Positions 8,513-16,516 of a stretch of 64,000 nt of DNA are shown piece after piece. The stretch is taken from the NCBI GenBank assembly GCA_009929375.1, contig SAAO01000010.1, positions 1-64,000 of the forward strand. The letters run 5' to 3'. The stretch comes from Bacteroidia bacterium (lineage in GTDB: Bacteria; Bacteroidota; Bacteroidia; Bacteroidales; Paludibacteraceae). A program made the position numbers and the translations under genes. The stretch's first letter is position 1; each line of letters opens with the position of its first letter. The notes under the pieces were generated by a model. That model was not told the DNA's origin and searched no databases. It worked only from the letters and a program-made list of their open reading frames with translations.

Positions 8513-9840
8513 CACAAATTCATTCGTATTTTCCAGCTTTGCGGATAAAGATTATTGCTACGGTTTCCGAGATTTTTCACCCAACCCAAAGGCACATTCT
8601 GATAGCAAATCAGCACATAAGCTTTGGGATAATCGCTCAGTACAATGCTTTCTTTTTTCAAAAATGCCAACGCTGTTTCGCGATCGACCTCCGCACAAAC
8701 ACAACTGTTTTTGTCAAGTGCTTTGGATAAAGCCAACTGCGCAGATGGAATCACATCCTTACCTTTAATTTCAGCGACCAACAATCCACTGTCGATGCAG
8801 TTGAGCACTGCATTGAGATGCATATATCTGTCGAAATGTGGCTTAGGGTAAGCACGAACATAATTATTATCGTTCACATAAATCCTGCTTTCAGGTTCGT
8901 GAAGCAAAAAAGGCAACTCTGAAGACTTAACAAATTTCATGCCTTTTTTTTGCTGTAATTTTGTTAATGATCGAAATGATTCATCATTGCTTTTACGAAG
9001 TACAGAAATAAAAAAGCCTTCACCCACAACTTTGTGAGGATAAAAGCGACAACCGGCATCAGTACGCACTATTTCGGGGAATTTCACCGTGTCGGGTATT
9101 ATTATTTCAGCATCAAAATTACTGGCAGCCCACTTAATATTTTCTTCATTTTCCTGCTCATTGTAAGTGCAGGTGCTGTACACCAAAATTCCTCCGGGTT
9201 TGAGCGCATCCCACACATCAGTCAGAATATCTTTCTGACGCGCAGCACAAATTTCCACATTTTGCGGCGACCACTCACTGATTGCAGCATTATCTTTACG
9301 AAACATACCTTCGCCTGAGCATGGTGCATCCACCACAATGGCATCGAAAAAGTGTCTCAATTTGCCAAAAGCAGACGCATCATTATTGGTAACGAGCGTA
9401 TTTTCGCGTCCCCACTTATTCAGATTTTCGGCCAATACATAAGCCCGCGAACGAATTATTTCGTTGCTCACAAGCATGCAATTGTCAGAAAGTGTCTGGG
9501 CAAGTAAAGTAGATTTACCTCCGGGAGCTGCGCAAAGGTCGAGCACAGTTTCTGCACCCCGAAAAAATTGTGTTACCACTTCCCGCAAAAACATCGAACT
9601 TGCTTCCTGCACGTAATATGCACCCGCATGAAAAAGCGGATCGGCGGTAAAAAGCGGACGTTCGGGCAAATAAACTGCATTGGGACACCACGGCACAAGA
9701 CTACCTGCAGGCACGTAGTCCGATTTATCGTTGTACCTTATGCTGGTTGGCGCAGTAGTTTCGAGTGCTTTTATAAAGGACGGAAATTCATCGTTCAGTA
9801 ACCGCGATGTTGTTTCCTTAAATTCCAGTGGCAATTCCAT
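8512..9840 (-). CDS. rsmF: rRNA cytosine-C5 methyltransferase, NOL1/NOP2/Sun (RsmF) family
   Basis: A 442-residue AdoMet-dependent RNA m5C methyltransferase. The AdoMet site 'LDLCAAPGGKSTLLAQ' (about 99-114), motif IV 'VDAPCSGEGMFRK' and motif VI 'YSTCTYNEQENE' with the two catalytic cysteines are all intact. The C-terminal third matches the extra domain of RsmF-type proteins, which methylate C1407 of 16S rRNA in E. coli; site specificity is inferred. First gene of a minus-strand operon with the MBL hydrolase (overlapping by one base) and the DUF6340-like gene. A -7 element lies 26 bases upstream. Confidence 0.88.
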   Translation of the reverse strand: MELPLEFKETTSRLLNDEFPSFIKALETTAPTSIRYNDKSDYVPAGSLVPWCPNAVYLPERPLFTADPLFHAGAYYVQEASSMFLREVVTQFFRGAETVLDLCAAPGGKSTLLAQTLSDNCMLVSNEIIRSRAYVLAENLNKWGRENTLVTNNDASAFGKLRHFFDAIVVDAPCSGEGMFRKDNAAISEWSPQNVEICAARQKDILTDVWDALKPGGILVYSTCTYNEQENEENIKWAASNFDAEIIIPDTVKFPEIVRTDAGCRFYPHKVVGEGFFISVLRKSNDESFRSLTKLQQKKGMKFVKSSELPFLLHEPESRIYVNDNNYVRAYPKPHFDRYMHLNAVLNCIDSGLLVAEIKGKDVIPSAQLALSKALDKNSCVCAEVDRETALAFLKKESIVLSDYPKAYVLICYQNVPLGWVKNLGNRSNNLYPQSWKIRMNL

Positions 9841-9865
9841 TTTTATATGCAGGCTTATTTATTTG

Positions 9866-9873
9866 CAAAAATA
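9866..9873 (-). promoter_or_regulatory. -7 element of the rsmF operon
   Basis: Minus-strand TATTTTTG, a perfect TAnnTTTG match, 26 bases before the start codon. Confidence 0.65.
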
Positions 9874-10039
9874 TAAATTTAAACAAGCTTATCGTCGAAA
9901 AAGTGAAATTGTTTTTTATAAAAAAAGCTAAGAAAACAGCAGATTAATTACATCAGGTTACTTATGGATTTAAAACTTTTGACAGGGGTCGGGAATATTG
10001 TGATGACAAAAACGATTATATTCATTTAGCTACATAAAA

Positions 10040-10075
10040 AAAGCAGTGTACAATCATCCCGACCGACACTGCTTT
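10040..10075 (-). terminator. Terminator of the small HTH gene
   Basis: Arms AAAGCAGTGT (10040-10049) and ACACTGCTTT (10066-10075), followed on the minus strand by TTTTTTTAT. It sits 18 bases past the stop of the HTH gene. Confidence 0.8.
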
Positions 10076-10093
10076 CTGAATTTCTTATCAAAA

Positions 10094-10348
10094 TCAGGAT
10101 TTGCTTTCCTCCAGAATTCTCAAAGCTATTTCGAGAATCTGTGTGTCGTCGAGCATTACAAGGCCTCCATCGGGTCCCGGTTCGATATGTACACCAACAC
10201 TTTTACCATCCTTGTAATTATGTCCACCGAAATAATTACGTACTGTTTCTTTTTCCAGACCAAGTTCTTCAGCGATCCTGGTCATACTTCCGCTTGGGAG
10301 CGAATCCTTTACTTTACGTAGCTCGTTGAATGTTATCGTTTTTGTCAT
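10094..10348 (-). CDS. Small helix-turn-helix DNA-binding protein
   Basis: An 84-residue basic-to-neutral cytoplasmic protein. Residues about 18-40 (GSMTRIAEELGLEKETVRNYF) read as a helix-turn-helix: a helix, the turn at ELGLE, and a recognition helix. The rest ('GPDGGLVMLDDTQILEIALRILEE') forms a strand and a C-terminal helix that may dimerise. I know similar small proteins only as conserved Bacteroidales 'DNA-binding proteins' of unknown role. It is a single-gene unit with its own terminator and low-GC flanks. No clear -7 element is seen upstream. Confidence 0.78.
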   Translation of the reverse strand: MTKTITFNELRKVKDSLPSGSMTRIAEELGLEKETVRNYFGGHNYKDGKSVGVHIEPGPDGGLVMLDDTQILEIALRILEESKS

Positions 10349-10522
10349 GTCGGTAAGTATTAGAATTGTTACTAAATATGTGATTCATTTAAGTGCCATA
10401 AACTTAGTGTATTCTGTTGATATCACAAAATATTTTCTGACTTTTTTTATAAATGTTTTATCGAAATTATTTATCTGAAAAATATCGGATTGGGATTCAA
10501 CGTATTAACTAAATTTTAAATT

Positions 10523-11878
10523 TTATTTAAATTCACGGTAAAACTCCACAATGGTTTCAATACCCTTGTAAAACAATTCGAGCGGAAAGTTTTCGTTTGG
10601 CGAATGTATCGCATCCGACTCCAGACCGAAGCCCATCAGAATTGGTTTTACCTCAAGAACTTTTTCGAAAACAGGAATTACACCGATACTTCCACCACGT
10701 CGTACAGGCAGCGGACGAATGCCGAACACTTTTGTGTAGGCACGTTCGGCAGCACGATATGCATCGGAATCAATCGGACACACATAACTTTCAGCTCCGT
10801 GCAGCTGTTCCACTTTTACGTCTACATACGAGGGCGCAATTGACAATATATGTTTCTCAACCAGTGCTGCAATTTCGGCATAACGCTGATTTGGTACAAG
10901 ACGGGCCGAAAGTTTAGCAAAGGCTTTCGAAGGTAAAACAGTTTTTGAGCCTTCACCCGTATAGCCGCCCCAAATACCACAAATATCGAGTGCGGGACGA
11001 ATACCTGTCCGCTCGATGGTGCTGTAACCTTTCTCGCCAAAAGTTTCACGAATGTTCAGATTGGCTTTATATTCAGCTTCATCGAAAGGAATTTTGGCAA
11101 TAAGCGCACGCTCTTCGGCCGAAACTTCCTCTACATTGTCGTAAAATCCCGGAATTGTCACTTTTCCATCGCTGTTGCTGAGTGAAGACAGGATTTTTGT
11201 CAGTTCGAGCACAGGATTGGCAACTGCTCCTCCGAAAATTCCCGAATGCAAATCGCGTGAGGCAGCTGTGACTTCAATCTGCCAGTAAGCAAGTCCACGC
11301 AACCCTGTGGTAATACTGGGTTTATCAGCCGCAAGCATGCTGGTATCCGACACCAGAATAGTGTCACAGGCCAACAGCTCTTTGTTAGCTTCACAAAACT
11401 CTTCGAGGCTTGGCGATCCGATTTCCTCCTCGCCTTCGAGCAAAAATTTCACATTGCAGTTAAGTTCACCCGAACTTACCATATATTCAAATGCTTTGGC
11501 ATGCATAAAAGACTGACCTTTGTCATCGTCGGCACCGCGTGCAAAAATATGGCCGTCGCGCACTTCCGGTTCAAAAGCCGGTGAATGCCACAAATCGAGT
11601 GGTTCGGCAGGCATGACATCGTAGTGTCCGTAAATCAATATGGTTGGAAGTGCTGCATCAATCATTTTTTTTCCAAAAACCACCGGATTACCTTTGGTCG
11701 GTAATATTTCCACACTATCGGCTCCGGCTTCGAGCAAAAGTTCTTTCCAGCGCATGGCACATTGTGCAATTTCAGGCTGACGATGACTGTGGGCACTTAC
11801 ACTCGGAATACGAATAAGGCTGAAAAGCTCATTCAGGAAACGATCTGAATGAGTTGATATGTATTTTTTTATTTCCAT
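10523..11878 (-). CDS. M20-family dipeptidase
   Basis: A 451-residue di-zinc peptidase of the M20 family (carnosinase/DapE/PepV type). Metal ligands and catalytic residues are visible: 'GHYDVMP' (His and Asp), 'GADDDKGQ' (bridging Asp), 'EGEEEIGS' (general base Glu plus ligand Glu), a further Asp in 'VSDTSM', and the C-terminal His in 'IHSPNEN'. The central 'DLHSGIFGG' block is the dimerisation lid. No signal peptide, so a cytoplasmic peptidase hydrolysing imported dipeptides is inferred. Single gene; the 174 bases to the HTH gene hold no clear promoter or terminator. Confidence 0.9.
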   Translation of the reverse strand: MEIKKYISTHSDRFLNELFSLIRIPSVSAHSHRQPEIAQCAMRWKELLLEAGADSVEILPTKGNPVVFGKKMIDAALPTILIYGHYDVMPAEPLDLWHSPAFEPEVRDGHIFARGADDDKGQSFMHAKAFEYMVSSGELNCNVKFLLEGEEEIGSPSLEEFCEANKELLACDTILVSDTSMLAADKPSITTGLRGLAYWQIEVTAASRDLHSGIFGGAVANPVLELTKILSSLSNSDGKVTIPGFYDNVEEVSAEERALIAKIPFDEAEYKANLNIRETFGEKGYSTIERTGIRPALDICGIWGGYTGEGSKTVLPSKAFAKLSARLVPNQRYAEIAALVEKHILSIAPSYVDVKVEQLHGAESYVCPIDSDAYRAAERAYTKVFGIRPLPVRRGGSIGVIPVFEKVLEVKPILMGFGLESDAIHSPNENFPLELFYKGIETIVEFYREFK

Positions 11879-12349
11879 AAAAACTATGATATTTTTGAAA
11901 GTGAATTTAATTATATCGCAATGTTACATTTTTAATAACGATAAATCAAGAATGAAATTGACCGTTTCAGACATTTTTATGAATAATTATAGAATTGATA
12001 TAATAAATGTTTTAATAATTCGTTCAGAAGTAGATTATAATACTTGAACCTAATAATATATTGCTGTATGGCGTGCAACAAAAAATTTACTGTGCACATC
12101 TAAGAGAAGATTTGCAGCAATAACATCAGTATCAACGTAAATCCGAAACCACTGTTTTTTAACTATTTATAGCAAACTGGCTCACAAACACAATGATTAT
12201 TTGTGTGTAAATCACATATTTTGTTTGCAGGTTGATTCATTTTTAAGTATTTTTGTGCGCATTAAGATTTATCTGAGAATTTAATCGCACTTGTTTTACA
12301 AACCAACTTCAGGTAAAACATTCAAAAAAGACCAAAACATTATTTACAA
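11879..12349 (+). other. 470-base spacer between the dipeptidase and the Wza gene
   Basis: Very AT-rich, no credible gene. The only clear signals are the -7 element at 12248-12255 and a small inverted repeat (ACACAA ... TTGTGT, about 12188-12209) just upstream of it. The leader from promoter to start codon is about 95 bases and shows no recognisable riboswitch. Confidence 0.5.
12248..12255 (+). promoter_or_regulatory. -7 element of the wza-wzc operon
   Basis: TATTTTTG, a perfect TAnnTTTG match, followed by TGCGC, 94 bases before the Wza-type start codon. Confidence 0.7.
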
Positions 12350-13144
12350 ATGAAGAGTAAAATTATATTCACTATTCTTGTTGTATCCACATTATTCTAC
12401 TCTTGTGTATCACAAAAAAAAGTTGCCTACTTCAATGGCGTGAACGCCGGCTCAGCTGAAGAAATCAACAAATCGTTTCAGACAAATCACGAAGCAACCA
12501 TTGTGAACGGAGACATGCTCTCCATTACAGTAACCGGGCTCGATCCGCTTGCTGTAGCTCCATTCAATCTCCCGCTGGTTTCGTATGCAACACCCGGAAG
12601 TGATCAGCTTTATTCTGCACCAACACTGCAATCGTACCTTGTGGACGTTAACGGAATTATCAATTTTCCTGTCATCGGAGATATTAAACTGAGCGGACTT
12701 ACCAAATCAGAGGCTATTAAACTTATCAGTCAGAAACTTTCGCCCTACCTGAAAGATCCTATCGTGACTATACAATTTATGAACTACAGGGTTACTGTAC
12801 TTGGCGAAGTTTTGCGTCCGGGACAGTACGTGATTAATAACGAACGTGTTACAGTACTCGATGCTTTGGGACTTGCCGGTGATATGACTATTTACGGGGT
12901 TCGACACAATGTACTTGTTACCCGCGAAAATAATGGTCGTCTTGAATTTGCACGACTGAATCTCAACTCGGATGATGTATTTAAATCGCCCTATTTTTAC
13001 CTGCAGCAAAACGATGTGGTATATGTTGAACCCAATAAGGTAAAATCGGTAGCTTCGCAAAACTTTTCATTATATCTGTCGTCGTTATCAACGGTAGCGA
13101 CTGTTTCAGCTGTAATTTATTCAATTACCTCAAATGCAAAATAA
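12350..13144 (+). CDS. Polysaccharide export lipoprotein, Wza/BexD family
   Basis: A 264-residue outer-membrane-associated polysaccharide export protein. A lipoprotein signal peptide ends with a cysteine at about residue 19 (LFYSC). The poly-export domain (about 50-130) includes 'VDVNGIINFPVIGDIKLSGLTKSEA', and an SLBB domain follows ('VTVLGEVLRPGQYVINNERVTVLDALGLAG', given here in two halves of the same block, about 145-175). A hydrophobic C-terminal segment (about 240-260) is the likely outer-membrane helix. With the Wzc gene 53 bases downstream it forms the export channel and its inner-membrane kinase partner. Confidence 0.9.
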   Translation: MKSKIIFTILVVSTLFYSCVSQKKVAYFNGVNAGSAEEINKSFQTNHEATIVNGDMLSITVTGLDPLAVAPFNLPLVSYATPGSDQLYSAPTLQSYLVDVNGIINFPVIGDIKLSGLTKSEAIKLISQKLSPYLKDPIVTIQFMNYRVTVLGEVLRPGQYVINNERVTVLDALGLAGDMTIYGVRHNVLVTRENNGRLEFARLNLNSDDVFKSPYFYLQQNDVVYVEPNKVKSVASQNFSLYLSSLSTVATVSAVIYSITSNAK

Positions 13145-13197
13145 TTTGCGTTTGCTAAATTAAAAAAAACAAACCGGACTTTCAAACAGCATAAGTG

Positions 13198-15531
13198 ATG
13201 GAAAACAACCCAAGAATTACTCCTCAAAATAATTCAAACCCCGAGATAATAAATCTTCGTGAACTTTTTCTGAAATATCTTCGTAAATGGTACTGGTTCG
13301 TGATTTCGGTAGCTTTGTGTCTCGTTGCCGGGTTTATTTATCTGAAAACTGCTAACACTCAATATAAAGTACAGACAACCATCCTCCTGCGACAGGATAA
13401 AGGTGCATCAGCACTTTCGGAAATGGCTTTGCTTCAGAGCATGGGACTGTCGGGCACTTCAAAAGAAGTGGAAGATGAAATACAGGTGCTTACTTCGAAA
13501 ACCATTCTCAAAAATGTGATTTTGGAGCTTGGAGTTGAAAATGAAGTTTATGTAAAGGAAGGTCTGCGTTATACCGATGCCTATCCCGACCAACCCATTG
13601 TTGCCACACTTCCGGCATCATTCAAGGATCAAATAAAAGGAATGGTTGAACTGAGAGTAAGTCCGTCGAGAAACGGATTTAAAGTAAAGTTTGAATCACC
13701 CACTCATTCGGAAACATACAAAATTAAATCGCTCAACGAGCCACTGAAGACACCTGAGGGAGTCATTATACTGAATAAGGGACAGAAATTTGCTGCCGAC
13801 GGAGTATACAAACTCAAATTTTATCCTATCAAGCAGATTACCGAGGCATACGCTCAAAAGATTAATATCGGAGCGGTAAACAAAAAATCGAATGCCATCA
13901 GTATTTCCACTGTATCCGACAACACTGTAAAAGCATCGGATATGCTCAACAAACTTGTGGAACTCTACAATCTGGATGCCGTTATCGACAAAAACATGAT
14001 TGCAAGCAACACCAAACAGTTTGTGGATGAGCGTCTGGAGCTTATTCAAAAAGAATTGCTCGAGGTGGAAATAAATGTTGAAAACTACAAACGCAACAAT
14101 AATCTGACCGACATTAGTTCGGAAGCTGAAATTTTCCTGAAATCGTCGAGTGAGTACAACAAAAAACTGGCTGAAATTGAAACGCAGCTTAATCTGACGA
14201 GCTACATTGAGTCGCATGTAAAAGATGCAAGAAATCAGTTTAGTCTGGTACCTGCCAATCTGGGTATTGAGGACAAATCGCTTCTTGAGTTGATCAAGGT
14301 GTACAACGAAGCCCTGCTGGAACGCATGAAGCTGCTTCGTACAGTAAATACAGAAAACCCTGTAATTACACAACTTGAAATGCAGCTTAAAACTCTTCGT
14401 TCGAGCATTGTGACAAGTATTGAGAGCGTGAAGGATGGATTGAAAATTGCTAAAAACGATGTATTAAGCAAGGAAAATCAGTTTACCAGAAAAATCAAGG
14501 AAGTGCCCACGCAGGAACGTGAGTACATTGAAATCAAACGTCAGCAGGAAATCAAGCAAAATCTGTATCTGTTCCTGCTCGAAAAACGCGAAGAAAACGC
14601 ACTGTCGCTTGCCAGTACAACCCCATCGGCCAAAACAGTGGATGCAGCCTATGCCTCCGCAACTCCGGAGTCGCCAAAAACATTAATTATCATTGCATTA
14701 ATGTTTATTATAGGTCTTGTTATTCCTGTAGCGGTAATTTACATACTGGATCTTTTCAACAACAAAATTTCGGACAAAAAAGAGTTTGTAAAATCCACCA
14801 AAGCGCCATTTCTTGGTACAATTGGCATTAGTAAAGATCCGGAACGAATTGTTGTGCGCGAAGGCAGCACTACTCCGATTGCAGAAATGTTCCGCATGAT
14901 CCGCACCAATATACAGTTTATACTTGGAGGTGTAAAATCGCCGGTTATTCTTATTACCTCAAGTGTGGGTGGTGAGGGAAAATCATTTACAGCCATGAAC
15001 CTGGCTATGTCTTTTGCCATGACCAACAAAAAGGTAATACTTGTGGGTCTGGATATCAGGAAACCGATGTTAGGCGAATATATGCACATTTCGAAAAGCA
15101 ACGGTGTAACCATGTATATCTCTGATACTTCACACACAGTAAGCGATGTGATTATTCCCTCGGGAATTCATAAATCACTCGATGTAATTCCGGCTGGTCC
15201 GATTCCCCCGAATCCGGCTGAACTGCTTATGAACAGTCGTCTTGACGATCTGATTGCAGAATTGCGTAAACGCTATGACTATGTGATAATCGACTCTGCA
15301 CCTGTGGGCGTTGTGTCGGATACATATTTACTTAACCGTTTTATTGACAGCGCTGTTTACGTATCGCGTCAGCATTATACACCAAAAGCAGTTACCGAAC
15401 TGATCAACGAAATATATGATCATCAGAAGTTGAAAAATTTTGGTCTGGTTCTCAACGGTGTTGATGAAGCTACCGGTTATGGCTATGGTTATGGCTACGG
15501 ACATGCCCGGGAAAGTAAAAAGTTCAGATAG
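13198..15531 (+). CDS. Polysaccharide chain-length determinant / tyrosine autokinase, Wzc family
   Basis: A 777-residue inner-membrane protein. It has an N-terminal Wzz domain with a first membrane helix at about 30-50 and a long periplasmic coiled-coil region. A second helix ('TLIIIALMFIIGLVIPVAVI') lies at about 495-520, followed by a cytoplasmic BY-kinase domain. Walker A is 'SSVGGEGKS' with K595; Walker A' is 'VGLDIRKPM'; Walker B is 'YVIIDSAPVG'. The C-terminus ends in a tyrosine cluster (YGYGYGYG), the usual autophosphorylation tail. It controls polymer length and export with the Wza partner. I chose the ATG at 13198 over the GTG at 13195. No glycosyltransferase or polymerase genes are adjacent. 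Confidence 0.92.
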   Translation: MENNPRITPQNNSNPEIINLRELFLKYLRKWYWFVISVALCLVAGFIYLKTANTQYKVQTTILLRQDKGASALSEMALLQSMGLSGTSKEVEDEIQVLTSKTILKNVILELGVENEVYVKEGLRYTDAYPDQPIVATLPASFKDQIKGMVELRVSPSRNGFKVKFESPTHSETYKIKSLNEPLKTPEGVIILNKGQKFAADGVYKLKFYPIKQITEAYAQKINIGAVNKKSNAISISTVSDNTVKASDMLNKLVELYNLDAVIDKNMIASNTKQFVDERLELIQKELLEVEINVENYKRNNNLTDISSEAEIFLKSSSEYNKKLAEIETQLNLTSYIESHVKDARNQFSLVPANLGIEDKSLLELIKVYNEALLERMKLLRTVNTENPVITQLEMQLKTLRSSIVTSIESVKDGLKIAKNDVLSKENQFTRKIKEVPTQEREYIEIKRQQEIKQNLYLFLLEKREENALSLASTTPSAKTVDAAYASATPESPKTLIIIALMFIIGLVIPVAVIYILDLFNNKISDKKEFVKSTKAPFLGTIGISKDPERIVVREGSTTPIAEMFRMIRTNIQFILGGVKSPVILITSSVGGEGKSFTAMNLAMSFAMTNKKVILVGLDIRKPMLGEYMHISKSNGVTMYISDTSHTVSDVIIPSGIHKSLDVIPAGPIPPNPAELLMNSRLDDLIAELRKRYDYVIIDSAPVGVVSDTYLLNRFIDSAVYVSRQHYTPKAVTELINEIYDHQKLKNFGLVLNGVDEATGYGYGYGYGHARESKKFR

Positions 15532-15554
15532 GCCACAAATTTAAAATATCACAC

Positions 15555-15583
15555 AAAAAACCTGAAGAAATTCAGGTTTTTTT
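15555..15583 (+). terminator. Terminator of the wza-wzc operon
   Basis: AAAAAACCTGAA (15555-15566), GAAA loop, TTCAGGTTTTTTT (15571-15583). A strong hairpin 24 bases past the wzc stop. Confidence 0.9.
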
Positions 15584-15702
15584 ATACCCGAAAAACAAAC
15601 TCAGAAACTTTAATAATTTTCAGGTTTCCATATATTGCAAAATATAATGCTGATTATCTGATACATAGAAGCTCGTTAGCAAACTTTAACTCAACAAAGT
15701 AG

Positions 15703-15721
15703 AACAAAACAACCTTTTGTT
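15703..15721 (+). promoter_or_regulatory. Inverted repeat upstream of the TetR-family gene
   Basis: AACAAAA, 5-base spacer, TTTTGTT. It ends 12 bases before the -7 element at 15734-15741, in the -33 region. It may be a regulator site, but it does not match the palindrome at the efflux promoter. Confidence 0.35.
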
Positions 15722-15733
15722 AGTTCTTATATG

Positions 15734-15741
15734 TAATTTTG
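15734..15741 (+). promoter_or_regulatory. -7 element of the TetR-family gene
   Basis: TAATTTTG followed by CGC, a perfect TAnnTTTG match, 21 bases before the ATG at 15763. It covers the TTG at 15739, which therefore cannot be the start. Confidence 0.75.
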
Positions 15742-15762
15742 CGCATTCAATTTTCAAAAGAC

Positions 15763-16392
15763 ATGGATCAACAAAAAGAAATCATCGTTCAAACAGCCAT
15801 CCGTATGTTTCACCAACTGGGCATACGCAATGTATCTATTGACGATATTTGCTCGGAGTTACGCATTTCGAAAAAAAAATTTTACACGCACTTCCAACAA
15901 AAGGAGGAACTTGTGGATGCTGTGCTCAGCTTCGACAAGGTTAAGCACATGGATAGATACGAACGAAATCTGGCCGGAAAAAATGCAATCGATGCCCTTA
16001 TTTATACTGTAAGAGAAATTAAGAAGAACAGTGATTGTCAGCCACAGGCACTCTGGCACGATGTAAAAAAGTTTTATCCAAAGGTATACGAGAAACACGA
16101 AACGGAAAAAAGATGCAGCATCAGATCCAGTTTCGAAGATAATCTGAGACAGGGTATTGCTGAAGGATATTACCGGAAGGATCTTGATGTGGAACTCATT
16201 TCATTATTTCACACTGTGCAAATGAAAACATCATTCGAAATGATGGAAGAAAACTCAAAAAAGTATTCGAAACGACGTTTGCTTGAATTCTTTATCGACT
16301 TAATGATTCACCTGATAGCCAACGAAAAGGGACTGGAATACATGCAAAAAAATTACCTGAATGAAGAACAAAAGCATCATGCAAATGGTTGA
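15763..16392 (+). CDS. TetR/AcrR-family transcriptional regulator
   Basis: A 209-residue repressor-type protein. Residues about 1-50 are the TetR helix-turn-helix: 'IIVQTAIRMFHQLGIRNVSID' followed by 'DICSELRISKKKFYTHFQQKEEL', with the usual FYxHFxxKEEL recognition end. The remainder is the helical ligand-binding and dimerisation domain. The frame opens at a TTG at 15739, but the promoter covers it, so I use the ATG at 15763. Position directly before a TolC/adaptor/RND operon on the same strand strongly suggests control of that efflux pump; the palindrome at 16447-16463 is the likely operator. The ligand is unknown. Confidence 0.88.
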   Translation: MDQQKEIIVQTAIRMFHQLGIRNVSIDDICSELRISKKKFYTHFQQKEELVDAVLSFDKVKHMDRYERNLAGKNAIDALIYTVREIKKNSDCQPQALWHDVKKFYPKVYEKHETEKRCSIRSSFEDNLRQGIAEGYYRKDLDVELISLFHTVQMKTSFEMMEENSKKYSKRRLLEFFIDLMIHLIANEKGLEYMQKNYLNEEQKHHANG

Positions 16393-16446
16393 TAAAAGCA
16401 GGCAGGAATATTTAGCATTAAATTTATAATGTTTTACATATTATAA

Positions 16447-16463
16447 TTATTGAATTTCAATAA
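16447..16463 (+). promoter_or_regulatory. 17-bp palindrome, candidate operator of the efflux operon
   Basis: TTATTGA-ATT-TCAATAA, a perfect 7+3+7 palindrome ending 6 bases before the -7 element at 16470-16477, so it occupies the spacer between promoter elements. Size and placement fit a TetR-family operator, and the regulator gene is immediately upstream. Binding is inferred. Confidence 0.55.
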
Positions 16464-16469
16464 ATGTAT

Positions 16470-16477
16470 TAATTTTG
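16470..16477 (+). promoter_or_regulatory. -7 element of the efflux operon
   Basis: TAATTTTG followed by CG, a perfect TAnnTTTG match, 39 bases before the TolC-type start codon. Confidence 0.75.
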
Positions 16478-16516
16478 CGAACTTTAAAGGAATAAATAAA
16501 AAGAATTAGAACAAAA

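Noticed and set aside
11859..12047. 62-residue open frame in the spacer after the dipeptidase
   Set aside because: AT-rich, random composition, overlaps the dipeptidase start on the other strand, no ribosome-binding site or promoter.
13696..14373. 225-residue open frame antisense to wzc
   Set aside because: Shadow frame inside the conserved Wzz domain of the plus-strand gene.
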